A DNA stretch of 31,158 nucleotides from Palsa-459 sp035937595 (GCA_035937595.1 DASZHS010000007.1:1-31158), one strand, 5' to 3'. Shown: positions 6,897 through 15,231, numbered from the stretch's first letter. Translations and numbers: made by a program. Notes: a model not told the origin generated them from the letters alone.

Positions 6897-8918
6897 TTAA
6901 TGGTGGTGGCGGCGGTGACCGTTCGCTCTGCCGTGCACCACCCGACCCGGCACGATGCCCGTGGCGCCGGAGTTGCCCGTCGTGCCCGAATTCCCTCCCG
7001 TGCAGCCGATCTCGATGGTGACCGATGAGCCCGGCTTTGCCGTGTTCGGGTACGTCGGTAGCTGGTTGGCCACGATGCCCGTCGACGTCGGACCCGAGGT
7101 GCAGCCTGTCAGGACGGGCCGCAACTGCGCGGCAGAGATCGTCGAGACCGCTACGGACTGCATGAGTCCGAGGACGTTCGGGACAACGACGGGACACGCA
7201 CCTGACGAGATGACGAGGCTGACGTTGTCACCCGCGGCCACTGGAGTGCCGTAGGTGGGCGTCGTCGCCGAGACACGTCCCTGACTCGTGTTGTTCGAGC
7301 ACGCCGAGGTCTGGGTCGGCGTGTTCAGTCCGTACTGGCCGAGGGTGGTCGCCGCAGCGATGGGCGACATGTCGACGACATTCGGCAGGGGGAACGTTCC
7401 GCCCGTCATGAGCAGGGTGAGCTTGACGACGGTGCCTGCCGGGACCGACTTGCCAGCGGGCTGGCTCTGTTCGAGGACCGAACCCGGGATCACCGCGGAG
7501 GTCCACGTGGGGACCGTCACTTGGATCCCGTTGAGATGTGCCGCCTTGAGGGCGCTCAGCGCGTCCTGCAGCTGCCTCCCCGTCACGGGCGGCACGGTCT
7601 CAAGCACTGGCGCGACTGCGTAGGTGAGCGTCACGGGCGCTCCGGGCTGGACCGAAGTACCGGCGGGCGGGAGCACGGAGAGCACCGTGCCGGGCTGGTG
7701 GGCGCTCGTCGCCTGCGACTTCTGAGAGACCTTGAGACCCAGGTGGACGAGCGTGCTCGTTGCCGCCTGATAGTCCTGGCCAACGACCGGCGGGATGGTG
7801 ATCGTGCTGGCACCCGAGAGGCCGCGGTAGGTGAGGATCCCGACGACCGCGAGCGCGACGACGAGCGCGAGCACGATCCACGTTGTCCGCGAGGCGTTCT
7901 GGCGGCGCTGCACCTCCTCGCTGTACGGGGCCTCGTCGTGCGCGACGGCCGCCGCGCCCAGGCCCGCGACGGCGGGCACGGCCATCGTGTTGTCCTTGGG
8001 CGGCAGCACCGAGGTCGTGGCCGCGCCCCCCATGACCGAGGTCGCCCCCATCGCCGCGCCGGGCCCCGCGGCGGCCAGGACGGGCTGGCCCTCGCCGAAG
8101 CGGACGAGGTCGGCACGCATCTCGTCGGCGGTCTGGTAGCGGTCCTCGGGCGACTTCGCGAGGGCGCGCATGGTGATGCGCTCGAGCGGCTCGGGGACCG
8201 CGGGGCTGAGGTCGCGGAGCAGGGGCGGCTCGTTGCGCACGTGCATCGAGGCGACCGCGACGGGTGAGTCGCCGACGTACGGCGGGCGCCCGGCGAGCAT
8301 CTCGTAGAGGACGACGCCGAGCGAGTAGAGGTCGCTGCGGCCGTCGACGACGGCGCCCTCGGCCTGCTCGGGAGAGAAGTAGGCGGCGGTGCCCATGACC
8401 GAGCCCGCCATCGTCAGGCCCTCCTCGGTGCTCACGGCCTGGGCGATCCCGAAGTCGGTCACCTTCACCTGCCCGTCGTCGGTCAAGAGCACGTTGCCGG
8501 GCTTGATGTCGCGGTGCACGACCCCGTGGCGGTGCGCGTAGGCGAGGGCCGAGGCCACCTGGGCCGCGATGGACGCCGCGCGGGTCGCCGGCATCGTCTT
8601 CTCCGCGCGCAGCGCGGTCGCGAGGGAGGTGCCCGTGATCAGCTCCATCACGATGAAGTACGTCCCCTCGTCCTCGCCCCAGTCGTAGACCGCGACGATG
8701 TTGGGGTGCGAGAGGTTCGCGGCGGCTTGGGCCTCGCGGCGGAACCGCTCGACGAACGTGCGGTCGACGGACAGCTCGGGGAAGAGCACCTTGAGCGCGA
8801 CGTGGCGGCCGAGCCGCGTGTCGAGCGCCCGGTAGACCTGCGCCATCCCGCCGCGCGCGATGAGGTGGGTCACCTCGTAGCGACCGGAGAACGTGCGCGG
8901 CGCGACCACCGGTTCCAT
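6897..8918 (-). CDS. pknB: Ser/Thr protein kinase PknB with four PASTA domains
   Basis: This 673-residue transmembrane receptor kinase senses wall fragments. The kinase domain spans about residues 14-275. It has the ATP-binding loop ARGGMAQVY, lysine K43 (VALK), the HRDIKPGN loop with D137, DFG (155-157) and an activation segment ending GTAAYFSPEQ. A juxtamembrane linker (280-345) precedes one membrane segment (346-363). Four PASTA repeats follow at about 372-436, 437-507, 508-574 and 575-639. Repeats 3 and 4 each carry two Cys (C540/C575 and C606/C639). The C-terminus is a Gly/Ser linker and a natural His/Arg tail (HRRHHH). It lies 55 nt after pbpA with its own -10-like TAGGCT nine bases before the ATG. 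A pknA neighbour is absent. Confidence 0.95.
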   Translation of the reverse strand: MEPVVAPRTFSGRYEVTHLIARGGMAQVYRALDTRLGRHVALKVLFPELSVDRTFVERFRREAQAAANLSHPNIVAVYDWGEDEGTYFIVMELITGTSLATALRAEKTMPATRAASIAAQVASALAYAHRHGVVHRDIKPGNVLLTDDGQVKVTDFGIAQAVSTEEGLTMAGSVMGTAAYFSPEQAEGAVVDGRSDLYSLGVVLYEMLAGRPPYVGDSPVAVASMHVRNEPPLLRDLSPAVPEPLERITMRALAKSPEDRYQTADEMRADLVRFGEGQPVLAAAGPGAAMGATSVMGGAATTSVLPPKDNTMAVPAVAGLGAAAVAHDEAPYSEEVQRRQNASRTTWIVLALVVALAVVGILTYRGLSGASTITIPPVVGQDYQAATSTLVHLGLKVSQKSQATSAHQPGTVLSVLPPAGTSVQPGAPVTLTYAVAPVLETVPPVTGRQLQDALSALKAAHLNGIQVTVPTWTSAVIPGSVLEQSQPAGKSVPAGTVVKLTLLMTGGTFPLPNVVDMSPIAAATTLGQYGLNTPTQTSACSNNTSQGRVSATTPTYGTPVAAGDNVSLVISSGACPVVVPNVLGLMQSVAVSTISAAQLRPVLTGCTSGPTSTGIVANQLPTYPNTAKPGSSVTIEIGCTGGNSGTTGNSGATGIVPGRVVHGRANGHRRHHH

Positions 8919-8927
8919 CAGCGGCCG

Positions 8928-8933
8928 AGCCTA
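8928..8933 (-). promoter_or_regulatory. Candidate internal promoter for pknB
   Basis: TAGGCT on the minus strand (8933-8928) lies nine bases before the pknB ATG, giving a leader of only 2-3 nt. It lies in the 55-nt gap after pbpA and could let pknB be expressed apart from the upstream operon. Confidence 0.45.
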
Positions 8934-8973
8934 CGCCGAGCCCCAGGCGGCCCCTCGCGCGTCACGACGAGGC

Positions 8974-10488
8974 TCACCTCGGACACGTCGTGTACGTCCC
9001 GGACGGCGGCTGCTTCGCGTCGAGCGCGAGCGCGCCCTCGATCACGCACTTCATGACGGGGCCGGCCGTCGTCGCGCCCCAGGCGTTGAACGCCTGCTGG
9101 GGCAGCACCACGGCGACGGCGATCGCGGGGTTGGAGGCCGGCGCGAACGCGATCATCCACGCGTCGATGTGGTTCTGGGCGTCACCGGTCTGCGCCGTGC
9201 CGGTCTTGGCGGCCACGTCGTCCTGCGAGAGGAAGCCGACCTGCGAGGCCGTGCCGCCCGTGACGACCGCTTTCATGAGCGTGGTGATCATGGCGGCCAT
9301 GCTCGGCCCGATCGGGTGGCGCCACATGTAGGGCCGGTACCGCTCCACGACGCCGCCGTTCTGATCGGTGATGAGCGAGAGGAAGTGCGGGGCCATCTCC
9401 TTGCCCCCGTTCGCGACGGCCGCGGCGATGAGCGCGTCCTGCAGGGCGGTCGCGCGCACGTTCTGCTGGCCGATCGCCGAGTACGCGAGGCCCGGCAGGT
9501 TCCCGACGAAGAAGCCCGGCGGCGGGAAGTACGAGGGGACGACCCCGGGCAGGTCGAGCGGCGGGATGGCGTTGTAGCCGAACTGGCGCGCCTCGTTGGT
9601 CAGGTCCTGTGCGCCGAGGTGGATGCCGAGCCAGCCGTAGCCCGGGTCGCACGACGCGGGCAGCATGTACTGGATCGTCCCGCCGCACGGTGTGAGGCCC
9701 GAGTTGCACAGGGGGTGCAGCGGAGAGCCGCCGAAGGGGACCAGGTTGAGACAGGTCGTGGATGGGAACGGCACGTTCGCGAGCCCGGGGAAGTAGCGGT
9801 AGATCGCGGCCGTGGTCAGGACCTTGGAGGTGGACCCCGGCGGGAAGGTCTCCTGGGTCGCGACCGAGCCGAGGGGCGGGAAGTGCAGCGGGTCGTTGGT
9901 GTTGTACTTGTTCCAGGCCGCGGTCTGGATGCCGTAGTTGGTCGACGTGAGCGGGGCGGGGTTGTAGGTCGGGTTCGAGTACATGGCGAGCACCGCGCCG
10001 TTGCGCGGGTCGATGGCCACGACGGCGCCGTCGCGGCCCGCGAGGGCCCTCGCCGCGACCTGCTGGAGCGGGACGCTGAGCGTCAGCTGGACGGTGTCGT
10101 TCGCCCGGGTGGGCGCGATGAGCTCGGAGATCGACCGCGCCGGCTGGGTGTGGGTGATGAGGTTGCCGTCGTACTCGTACTCGATGCCGCCGGTCCCGTA
10201 CTTGACGGAGCTGTAGCCGACGACGTCCGACGTGAGCGCACCGAGCGGGTAGGACCGCCGCCACGGGGAGCTGGCGTCGCCCGTCGGGATGGACCGCGCG
10301 AGCACGGTGCCGTTGACCGAGAGGATCTCGCCGCGCGGGTACAGCCGGCCAGCCAGAAGGTTGGTCGGGTTCCTGGTCGAGTGGTTGAGCGCGCTCGCGC
10401 GGTGCACCTGGATGAACCAGGCCTGCCCCAGCACGAGCCCGAACAGCAGCACGATGATGACGCTCAGTGCGGTGATGCGGCCCTTCAT
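8974..10488 (-). CDS. pbpA: Class B penicillin-binding protein PbpA
   Basis: This 504-residue transpeptidase cross-links peptidoglycan outside the membrane. An N-terminal anchor (about residues 5-26) is followed by a dimerisation/linker region (PRGEIL near 51) and the penicillin-binding fold. The nucleophile is S219 in PPGSTSK (S219-x-x-K222). The KTG triad is K428-T-G. The second motif, normally SxN, reads SCD (279-281) in LPASCDPGYGWLGIHLG, so the Asn is replaced by Asp. Six exported Cys (246, 261, 268, 280, 481, 502) may form disulfides. The ATG directly follows the pstP stop (TAG|ATG), with AGGAGGG inside the pstP end, so the two are coupled. The SEDS partner rodA, found next to pbpA in mycobacteria, is missing here. 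Confidence 0.93.
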   Translation of the reverse strand: MKGRITALSVIIVLLFGLVLGQAWFIQVHRASALNHSTRNPTNLLAGRLYPRGEILSVNGTVLARSIPTGDASSPWRRSYPLGALTSDVVGYSSVKYGTGGIEYEYDGNLITHTQPARSISELIAPTRANDTVQLTLSVPLQQVAARALAGRDGAVVAIDPRNGAVLAMYSNPTYNPAPLTSTNYGIQTAAWNKYNTNDPLHFPPLGSVATQETFPPGSTSKVLTTAAIYRYFPGLANVPFPSTTCLNLVPFGGSPLHPLCNSGLTPCGGTIQYMLPASCDPGYGWLGIHLGAQDLTNEARQFGYNAIPPLDLPGVVPSYFPPPGFFVGNLPGLAYSAIGQQNVRATALQDALIAAAVANGGKEMAPHFLSLITDQNGGVVERYRPYMWRHPIGPSMAAMITTLMKAVVTGGTASQVGFLSQDDVAAKTGTAQTGDAQNHIDAWMIAFAPASNPAIAVAVVLPQQAFNAWGATTAGPVMKCVIEGALALDAKQPPSGTYTTCPR

Positions 10489-11955
10489 CTAGGTCCCTCC
10501 TGTCGTGACGATCGTGGTCGTGGTGGTCGTGGTCGTCGGCACGTGCCCCGTCGCGAGCTCCCAGCGCAGGTGCCAGGAAGCGACGAAGTGCCGCGCGACG
10601 GCGAGCGAGGGCTCCTGCACGCCGTTGCGGAACGCGAGCCGCTCGCTGAGCGGCAGCTGGCGCAGGCCGAAGTGGTACGCGACGACGACCCGCTGGGGCC
10701 ACCACAGGAAGCCGCCGGGCTGGCCCTGGACCACGACGACGTGGTCCCCGCGGATCGTGACGAGGTAGCTGGACGTGCCGTACCAGCGCAGCACGAGGTA
10801 GACGCCGACGAGCACGCCGGCGACGGCGAGCAGGAAGACCGCGCCGCGAAAGCTCACCCACTTGTTGAAGGCGCGGCGGTCGCGGCGGTCCTCCCGGCGG
10901 CGACGGCGCCGCTCGCGGGCCGTCAGCACCGAGCGCACCGCGACGGTCGGCTCCGAGGGCACCGCGACCACGCGCGTCGACGCCCCGGCCGCGCCCGTCG
11001 CCGCCACCGTCCCCGTCGCGGCGACCATGGAGGTGGCCGCCCGGGCGGACCGGGTCGACGAGGGGGGCGCCGGGGCGCCCGTCGACGCGCCGGGCACGGG
11101 AACCGAGGTCGTGGTCGATGGCCCCGCCACGGACGCGACGGCGGCGGCGGCCGACGTGGCCGACGTCGTGGATGTCGTCGTGGTTGTCGTCGTGGATAGC
11201 GTCGTGGCCGCAAGCGCCCCGTCGGTTGCCGCAGGGCTGCCGGCGTCCACGACGTCGGCGACCACGGCCGTGACGTTGTCGAGCCCGCCGTGCGCGTTGG
11301 CCGCGGCGACGAGCGACCGCGCGGCGTCCGACGGGGTGCCCACGCGCAGGAGGGCGAGGATCTCGTCGTCGTCGAGCTCGTTGCTGAGCCCGTCGCTGCA
11401 GAGCAGCAGCCGGTCGCCCTCCTTCGGCTCGACCTCGATCAGGTCGGGCTCGACGTCGCGCTCGACGCCGAGCGCGCGGGTGAGGACGTGGCGCCCGGGG
11501 TGCTCGGCGCCCTCGTCCTCCTCGAGCCGGCCCAGGCGGACGAGCTCGGCCGCGACGGAGTGGTCCTCGGTGAGCTGGCGCAGCGTGCCCTCACGCAGCA
11601 GGTAGCCGCGCGAGTCCCCGACGTTCGCCACGAGCAGGCGCGGGGTGGGTGCCGAGCTGACCACGGCCGCGGCGACGAGCGTCGTGCCCATCCCCTCCAG
11701 CCCCGGCTCGACGCCGCGCTCGAAGATCTGGCGGTTGGCGTCGAGGACGGCGTTCTCGAGACCCGCCGCCGAGCCGTCGGCCGCGAAGTGCGCGCCCACG
11801 ACCTCGGCCGCGATCGCCGCGGCGACCTCGCCGCCCGCGTACCCCCCCATGCCGTCGGCGATGAGCACGAGGTCGTCCGCGACGTAGAACGTGTCCTGGT
11901 TCTCCTTGCGGACCTGCCCGGCGTCGGTGATCCCCGCACCCTTGAGGGCGGTCAT
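10489..11955 (-). CDS. pstP: PP2C-type Ser/Thr phosphatase PstP
   Basis: This 488-residue membrane phosphatase is expected to dephosphorylate PknB and its targets. The PP2C domain (about residues 5-237) has the metal-binding motifs ENQD (18-21), ADGMGG (33-38), VGDSRGYL (112-119), SDGLSN (187-192) and DNVT (226-229). A low-complexity Thr/Ser/Ala linker (about 245-335) follows, then an Arg-rich stop-transfer stretch (349-361) and one membrane helix (371-389). The C-terminal outside domain (390-488) ends in a Thr run. The start overlaps the fhaB stop by 4 nt (ATGA), and the stop abuts the pbpA ATG. In mycobacteria rodA lies between pstP and pbpA; here no gap remains. Confidence 0.95.
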   Translation of the reverse strand: MTALKGAGITDAGQVRKENQDTFYVADDLVLIADGMGGYAGGEVAAAIAAEVVGAHFAADGSAAGLENAVLDANRQIFERGVEPGLEGMGTTLVAAAVVSSAPTPRLLVANVGDSRGYLLREGTLRQLTEDHSVAAELVRLGRLEEDEGAEHPGRHVLTRALGVERDVEPDLIEVEPKEGDRLLLCSDGLSNELDDDEILALLRVGTPSDAARSLVAAANAHGGLDNVTAVVADVVDAGSPAATDGALAATTLSTTTTTTTSTTSATSAAAAVASVAGPSTTTSVPVPGASTGAPAPPSSTRSARAATSMVAATGTVAATGAAGASTRVVAVPSEPTVAVRSVLTARERRRRRREDRRDRRAFNKWVSFRGAVFLLAVAGVLVGVYLVLRWYGTSSYLVTIRGDHVVVVQGQPGGFLWWPQRVVVAYHFGLRQLPLSERLAFRNGVQEPSLAVARHFVASWHLRWELATGHVPTTTTTTTTIVTTGGT

Positions 11956-12416
11956 CGGACGACCTCGAAGACGAAGCCGCCGATCTGGACCACGTCACCG
12001 CGCCGGAGCCGCGTGGGGGCCTCGATCTTCTTCTCGTTCACGAACGTGCCGTTGGTCGAGCCGAGGTCGGCGAGCACGAGGCCGTCGCGCTCGTACTCGA
12101 CGCTCGCGTGGCGCCCCGAGACGAAGGCGTCCTCGAGGACCAGGTCGCTCGAGGACCCGCGACCGATGTCGAGGTGGGGCGGCAGCTCGACGCGCTCGCC
12201 GAACCGCGTGTCGGGCTCGATGAACTCGAGCGCGAACCGCCGGTTCTTGCGTCGCGTGACGCGCGGGGAGCCGGCGTCACGCGGGGCACGGGCCTGGACG
12301 GTGACGGCACGGGCGACACGGAGGAAGAAGAGGAAGATGACGACGACGACCAGCCACTGCAGTGGCCTGACGAGCGAAGTGTAATTCGTCCCCGCCCCTT
12401 GCAGGGCAGCGCTCAT
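11952..12416 (-). CDS. fhaB: Membrane-anchored FHA protein FhaB
   Basis: This 154-residue protein has an N-terminal membrane segment (about residues 19-36, QWLVVVVIFLFFLRVARA), a basic linker and a C-terminal forkhead-associated domain (about 83-154). Phosphothreonine-binding residues are visible as R86 (DIGRGSSSD), S100-GRH and TN122G (GSTNGTF). FhaB/FipA in mycobacteria is phosphorylated by the Pkn kinases and links to the division machinery. The same role is inferred from the matching operon position. It overlaps fhaA and pstP by 4 nt each (ATGA), so translation is coupled. No separate promoter is seen. Confidence 0.93.
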   Translation of the reverse strand: MSAALQGAGTNYTSLVRPLQWLVVVVIFLFFLRVARAVTVQARAPRDAGSPRVTRRKNRRFALEFIEPDTRFGERVELPPHLDIGRGSSSDLVLEDAFVSGRHASVEYERDGLVLADLGSTNGTFVNEKKIEAPTRLRRGDVVQIGGFVFEVVR

Positions 12417-13060
12417 CGGACCTCGACGCGCAGCCTCGACGTCCCGATGGACAGCTCGTCCCCCGGGCGGACCGCTGCCCTCGTGACCCGCCGGCCGTTC
12501 ACGAACGTCCCATTCGTCGAGCCGAGGTCCGTGACGACGACCTCACCGTCGTCCATCGCGACCTGGGCGTGCCGCCGCGACACGTTCGTGTCGCCGAGGG
12601 TGACGTCGCACTCGGGGAGCCGGCCGATGACGATCGGGCCGCGGCCGATCGGCAGCGAGCTGCCGTCCGGCAGCACGAGGCTCGGGCGCACGTCGCCCTC
12701 GAAGAACGAGGCGACGATCTCGACGCGCCCCGAGCGCAATCGCTTCGACTCGAACAGCTCCACCTCCACGGGTCCCGTGAAGGTGTACCCCTCGTTGGCC
12801 GCGTGCTGGCGGGCGGACTCGGCGAGCTCGTGGACCAGCGCGTCGGTGAACCCCTCGAAGCGGCCGAGGTCGTCCTGGGAGACCGAGACGGCGAAGTGGT
12901 TGGGGGCGAGGAGACCCCGGACCCCGACGCGACGGCCCAGGTCCATCTCGCGGAGCATGCGGTGGCTGATCTCGATGGGCTGCATGGGCCCACGGAACGG
13001 CATAGTCAGCGATCCTTCCACCAGTCGCTCGAGGCGGTCCTCGATGCCTCGGAGGCCCAT
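12413..13060 (-). CDS. fhaA: FhaA, DUF3662 plus FHA domain
   Basis: This 215-residue cytoplasmic protein heads the operon. The N-terminal DUF3662 region (about residues 1-125) begins MGLRGIEDRLERLVEGSL. The C-terminal FHA domain (about 133-215) has binding residues R147 (VIGRLPECD), SRRH (161-164) and N183 (GSTNGTF). In Mycobacterium tuberculosis FhaA reads phosphothreonine on the MviN/MurJ pseudokinase and on PknB. This copy is far shorter than the roughly 527-residue mycobacterial protein because the disordered middle is absent. A -10-like TAGGAT lies nine bases before the ATG at 13060, so the operon mRNA probably starts a few bases from the start codon. Confidence 0.93.
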   Translation of the reverse strand: MGLRGIEDRLERLVEGSLTMPFRGPMQPIEISHRMLREMDLGRRVGVRGLLAPNHFAVSVSQDDLGRFEGFTDALVHELAESARQHAANEGYTFTGPVEVELFESKRLRSGRVEIVASFFEGDVRPSLVLPDGSSLPIGRGPIVIGRLPECDVTLGDTNVSRRHAQVAMDDGEVVVTDLGSTNGTFVNGRRVTRAAVRPGDELSIGTSRLRVEVR

Positions 13061-13069
13061 ATCGGTGGA

Positions 13070-13075
13070 ATCCTA
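13070..13075 (-). promoter_or_regulatory. Promoter of the fhaA-fhaB-pstP-pbpA-pknB operon
   Basis: TAGGAT on the minus strand (13075-13070) lies nine bases before the fhaA ATG, so the leader would be 2-3 nt. The spacing and box match those ahead of pknB. No good -35 is seen. Confidence 0.5.
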
Positions 13076-13147
13076 CTTTCCGGGGTCCCTTCTCCCTCGC
13101 CGTCCTGGGGGCGCGACGGCATCGCGGAGTAGGCTCCCCGCTCCCCG

Positions 13148-13231
13148 GGGCGAGTGGCGGAATAGGCAGACGCGCAGGCTTCAGGTGCCTGTGTCCGCAA
13201 GGACGTGGGGGTTCAAGTCCCCCCTCGCCCA
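13148..13231 (+). tRNA. tRNA-Leu (CAG)
   Basis: The acceptor GGGCGAG (13148-13154) pairs with CTCGCCC (13224-13230), and the discriminator is A13231. The anticodon stem CAGGC/GCCTG encloses the loop with CAG at 13182-13184. A long variable arm (TGTCCGCAAGGACG) marks a class II tRNA. The T arm is GGGGG-TTCAAGT-CCCCC. The 3' CCA is not encoded in full (ACCG follows). A tRNA-Leu next to fhaA also occurs in mycobacteria. Confidence 0.97.
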
Positions 13232-13281
13232 CCGAGCGAGCGATCGTGCAGCCGATGGCGCCCTCGGTGCGCGCCGACCCG

Positions 13282-13325
13282 ACGTGCGACGCGCGTCGAC
13301 GGAACGCCCGAGGCGCGTCGCACGT
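13282..13325. terminator. Hairpin downstream of tRNA-Leu
   Basis: A perfect 13-bp stem (13282-13294 with 13313-13325) encloses an 18-nt loop. It lies 50 nt after the tRNA and may end its transcript, or act with the next hairpin from the other strand. No gene is seen between the tRNA and 13415. Confidence 0.5.
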
Positions 13326-13358
13326 GCGGCTCGAGGCCCCGGTCGGTGTCGGCCCGTG

Positions 13359-13397
13359 CCCGTGGCCGCCCCGCCGCGAGGACGGGGAGGCCACGGG
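13359..13397 (-). terminator. Terminator of the second phosphoesterase gene
   Basis: A 9-bp outer stem (13359-13367 with 13389-13397) and a 5-bp inner stem (13369-13373 with 13383-13387), separated by one mismatch, close a 9-nt loop. It begins 18 nt after the minus-strand stop at 13416. Confidence 0.65.
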
Positions 13398-13415
13398 GTC
13401 GCACGAGCCGCGGGC

Positions 13416-15134
13416 TCAGCGCCGGACGACGGCGCCCGTCTTCGGGTTCAGGAAGAGCCGCCGGGCGTGGCGGGCGTGCCCTCGGTGCGCGGCGAGGGCC
13501 TGGACGTGGCCGTGCGCCTCGAAGTCGAACATCGCGTTCAGGCTCCCCGCGATGGTCGCGGCCGAGCCGGGGATCGAGCCGAGGTCCCAGTTCCACTCGA
13601 TGAACCGGAGGATCGAGCTCTGGTCGGTGCGGGCGTGGTCGACGAAGTTGACCTTGGCCCACGGCGAGATCACGAGCAGCGGGAGCCGCGGCCCGTAGCC
13701 GCAGCGGCCCTGCTCGCCGAGGATCGTCGCCGCGCCGCCCGCGGTGCAGCTGCCGGCCCCGGTGAGGGTGTCCGCCGAGGTCGCCGACGCGTTGGCGACG
13801 CCCGAGTAGACGTGGTCGTACCACCCGTCGGAGTCGTCGTAGGCGATGACGATCGCCGTCGAGGACCAGTCGGGGAGCGCCTCGAGCGCGTTGATCTCCT
13901 TCACGAGGAACGCCTGTTCGTCGATCGGGTCCGAGTACCCGGCGTGCCCGTCCTCGTAGCCCGGCGCCTTGAGGTAGCTGACGGCCGGGAGCGCGTCGGG
14001 CGGCATCGTGCCCGCGTGGATGGCCGCGACGAGCGCGTCGAACCACGACAGGTCGTACTGGTGGTTCGCCGTGTCGAAGTGCCCCGGCGACGCCGTGTCG
14101 GTCCCGACGGCCGCGAGCGACGTCGGGGCGAGGTGGTGCGGGTTTGCGGTCGAGGCGTAGTACTGGAAGGGCTCGTGGTGCGCGATGTAGTCCGCCTTGG
14201 TCCCCCACTGGCCGGTGCCGCCGAGCGCGGCGCCGATAGGGTGGCTCGCGGCGCACACCGCGCGGCCCGTGACGCTCGTCGGGTCGTAGGTGCCGATGGA
14301 GCTGGGTGGCCCCGAGTACGGGGTCGTCGGCGCGAACCCGCCCTCGAACCAGCCCCAGCTGAGGCCGGCCGCGTTGAGCTGGTCCCCGACGTTCTGGCCG
14401 GTCATGGACGCCGAGTCGCGGCTCGAGCAGTCGTCGTAGTAGGGCTGGGCGTCGTTGATGAGCGAGTAGCCCCCCTCGCCGTCCGCCACGACGTCGCTCT
14501 GCGCGCCCCGGACGAGGGTGGCCGCGCCGTTCGTGTCGCCCGAGACGAGGTTGACCGCCCCCGGCGAGGACGGCCCGAAGGTCGTCCCGAAGGAGTTGTC
14601 GCTCATCGCGAAGTGCTGGGCGTAGTTCCACATGGCCGTGACGGTGTTGCCGTCGTAGTAGTTCATGACGTCCGACGCCTGGCAGGGTTGCCCCGTCGCG
14701 CTCGTGCCCGCGTGCGTGCCGACGGCCTGGGTGAACTGGTCCATCGCCCCGCCGTCGAACGCCGTCTGCTCGTCGGTGTAGCTGTGGTCCTGGTCGCAGG
14801 TGAGCAGGTCGTTGAGGTTCCCCGGGTCGAGCCGCCTCGGGTTCGCCGTGTTCGGGTTCGACGTGAGCAGGGCCGGGGTCAGCCCGTTCACCTTCGGCGT
14901 CTGCGGCGCGGCGGTGAACGGCGTGCCGTCGGCGTTGGTCGCGTTCGGGTACGTGCCGAAGTAGTGGTCGAACGACACGTTCTCCTGGAAGATCACGACG
15001 ACGTGCTTGATCGGCGACTCGGTCCGCCCGAAGTCGCGCTCCTGTGGCGACGCGCCGGCCAGGGCGGCGGAGATGGGCACGCCCATCGCCACCACGGCCG
15101 CGCCGGCGGCCACGGCTCTCAGGGTTCGGTTCAA
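13416..15134 (-). CDS. Secreted phosphoesterase of the phospholipase C / AcpA family
   Basis: This 572-residue exported enzyme belongs to the phosphoesterase family that holds bacterial phospholipase C and acid phosphatase AcpA (PF04185 type). A signal peptide (about residues 1-28, MNRTLRAVAAGAAVVAMGVP) is followed at once by the family motif HVVVIFQENVSFDHYFGTYP (44-63; E51, N52, D56). A later metal motif lies in AYDDSDGWYDHV, and PRLPLLVISPWAKVNFVDH is the typical C-terminal signature. The tail is rich in His and Arg, which is odd for this family. The substrate is probably a phospholipid or phosphomonoester. The TTG start at 15134 is chosen for its GGAGG site and the signal peptide that follows. 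A longer frame upstream has no signal peptide at its start. Confidence 0.85.
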   Translation of the reverse strand: MNRTLRAVAAGAAVVAMGVPISAALAGASPQERDFGRTESPIKHVVVIFQENVSFDHYFGTYPNATNADGTPFTAAPQTPKVNGLTPALLTSNPNTANPRRLDPGNLNDLLTCDQDHSYTDEQTAFDGGAMDQFTQAVGTHAGTSATGQPCQASDVMNYYDGNTVTAMWNYAQHFAMSDNSFGTTFGPSSPGAVNLVSGDTNGAATLVRGAQSDVVADGEGGYSLINDAQPYYDDCSSRDSASMTGQNVGDQLNAAGLSWGWFEGGFAPTTPYSGPPSSIGTYDPTSVTGRAVCAASHPIGAALGGTGQWGTKADYIAHHEPFQYYASTANPHHLAPTSLAAVGTDTASPGHFDTANHQYDLSWFDALVAAIHAGTMPPDALPAVSYLKAPGYEDGHAGYSDPIDEQAFLVKEINALEALPDWSSTAIVIAYDDSDGWYDHVYSGVANASATSADTLTGAGSCTAGGAATILGEQGRCGYGPRLPLLVISPWAKVNFVDHARTDQSSILRFIEWNWDLGSIPGSAATIAGSLNAMFDFEAHGHVQALAAHRGHARHARRLFLNPKTGAVVRR

Positions 15135-15231
15135 TGGTCCTCCATCCGGTGGGTGCTCGAGGCCCTCGCCTCGCGGCGAAGGCTGGCAACCCCCGGTGGC
15201 CCGGGCGCGAAGGGCACCGGACGGCACGGCG

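Noticed and set aside
8893..11199. Long plus-strand open frame opposite pbpA and pstP
   Set aside because: Composition is Arg/Gly/Asp repeats read from the antisense of clear genes, with no ribosome site or homology signal.
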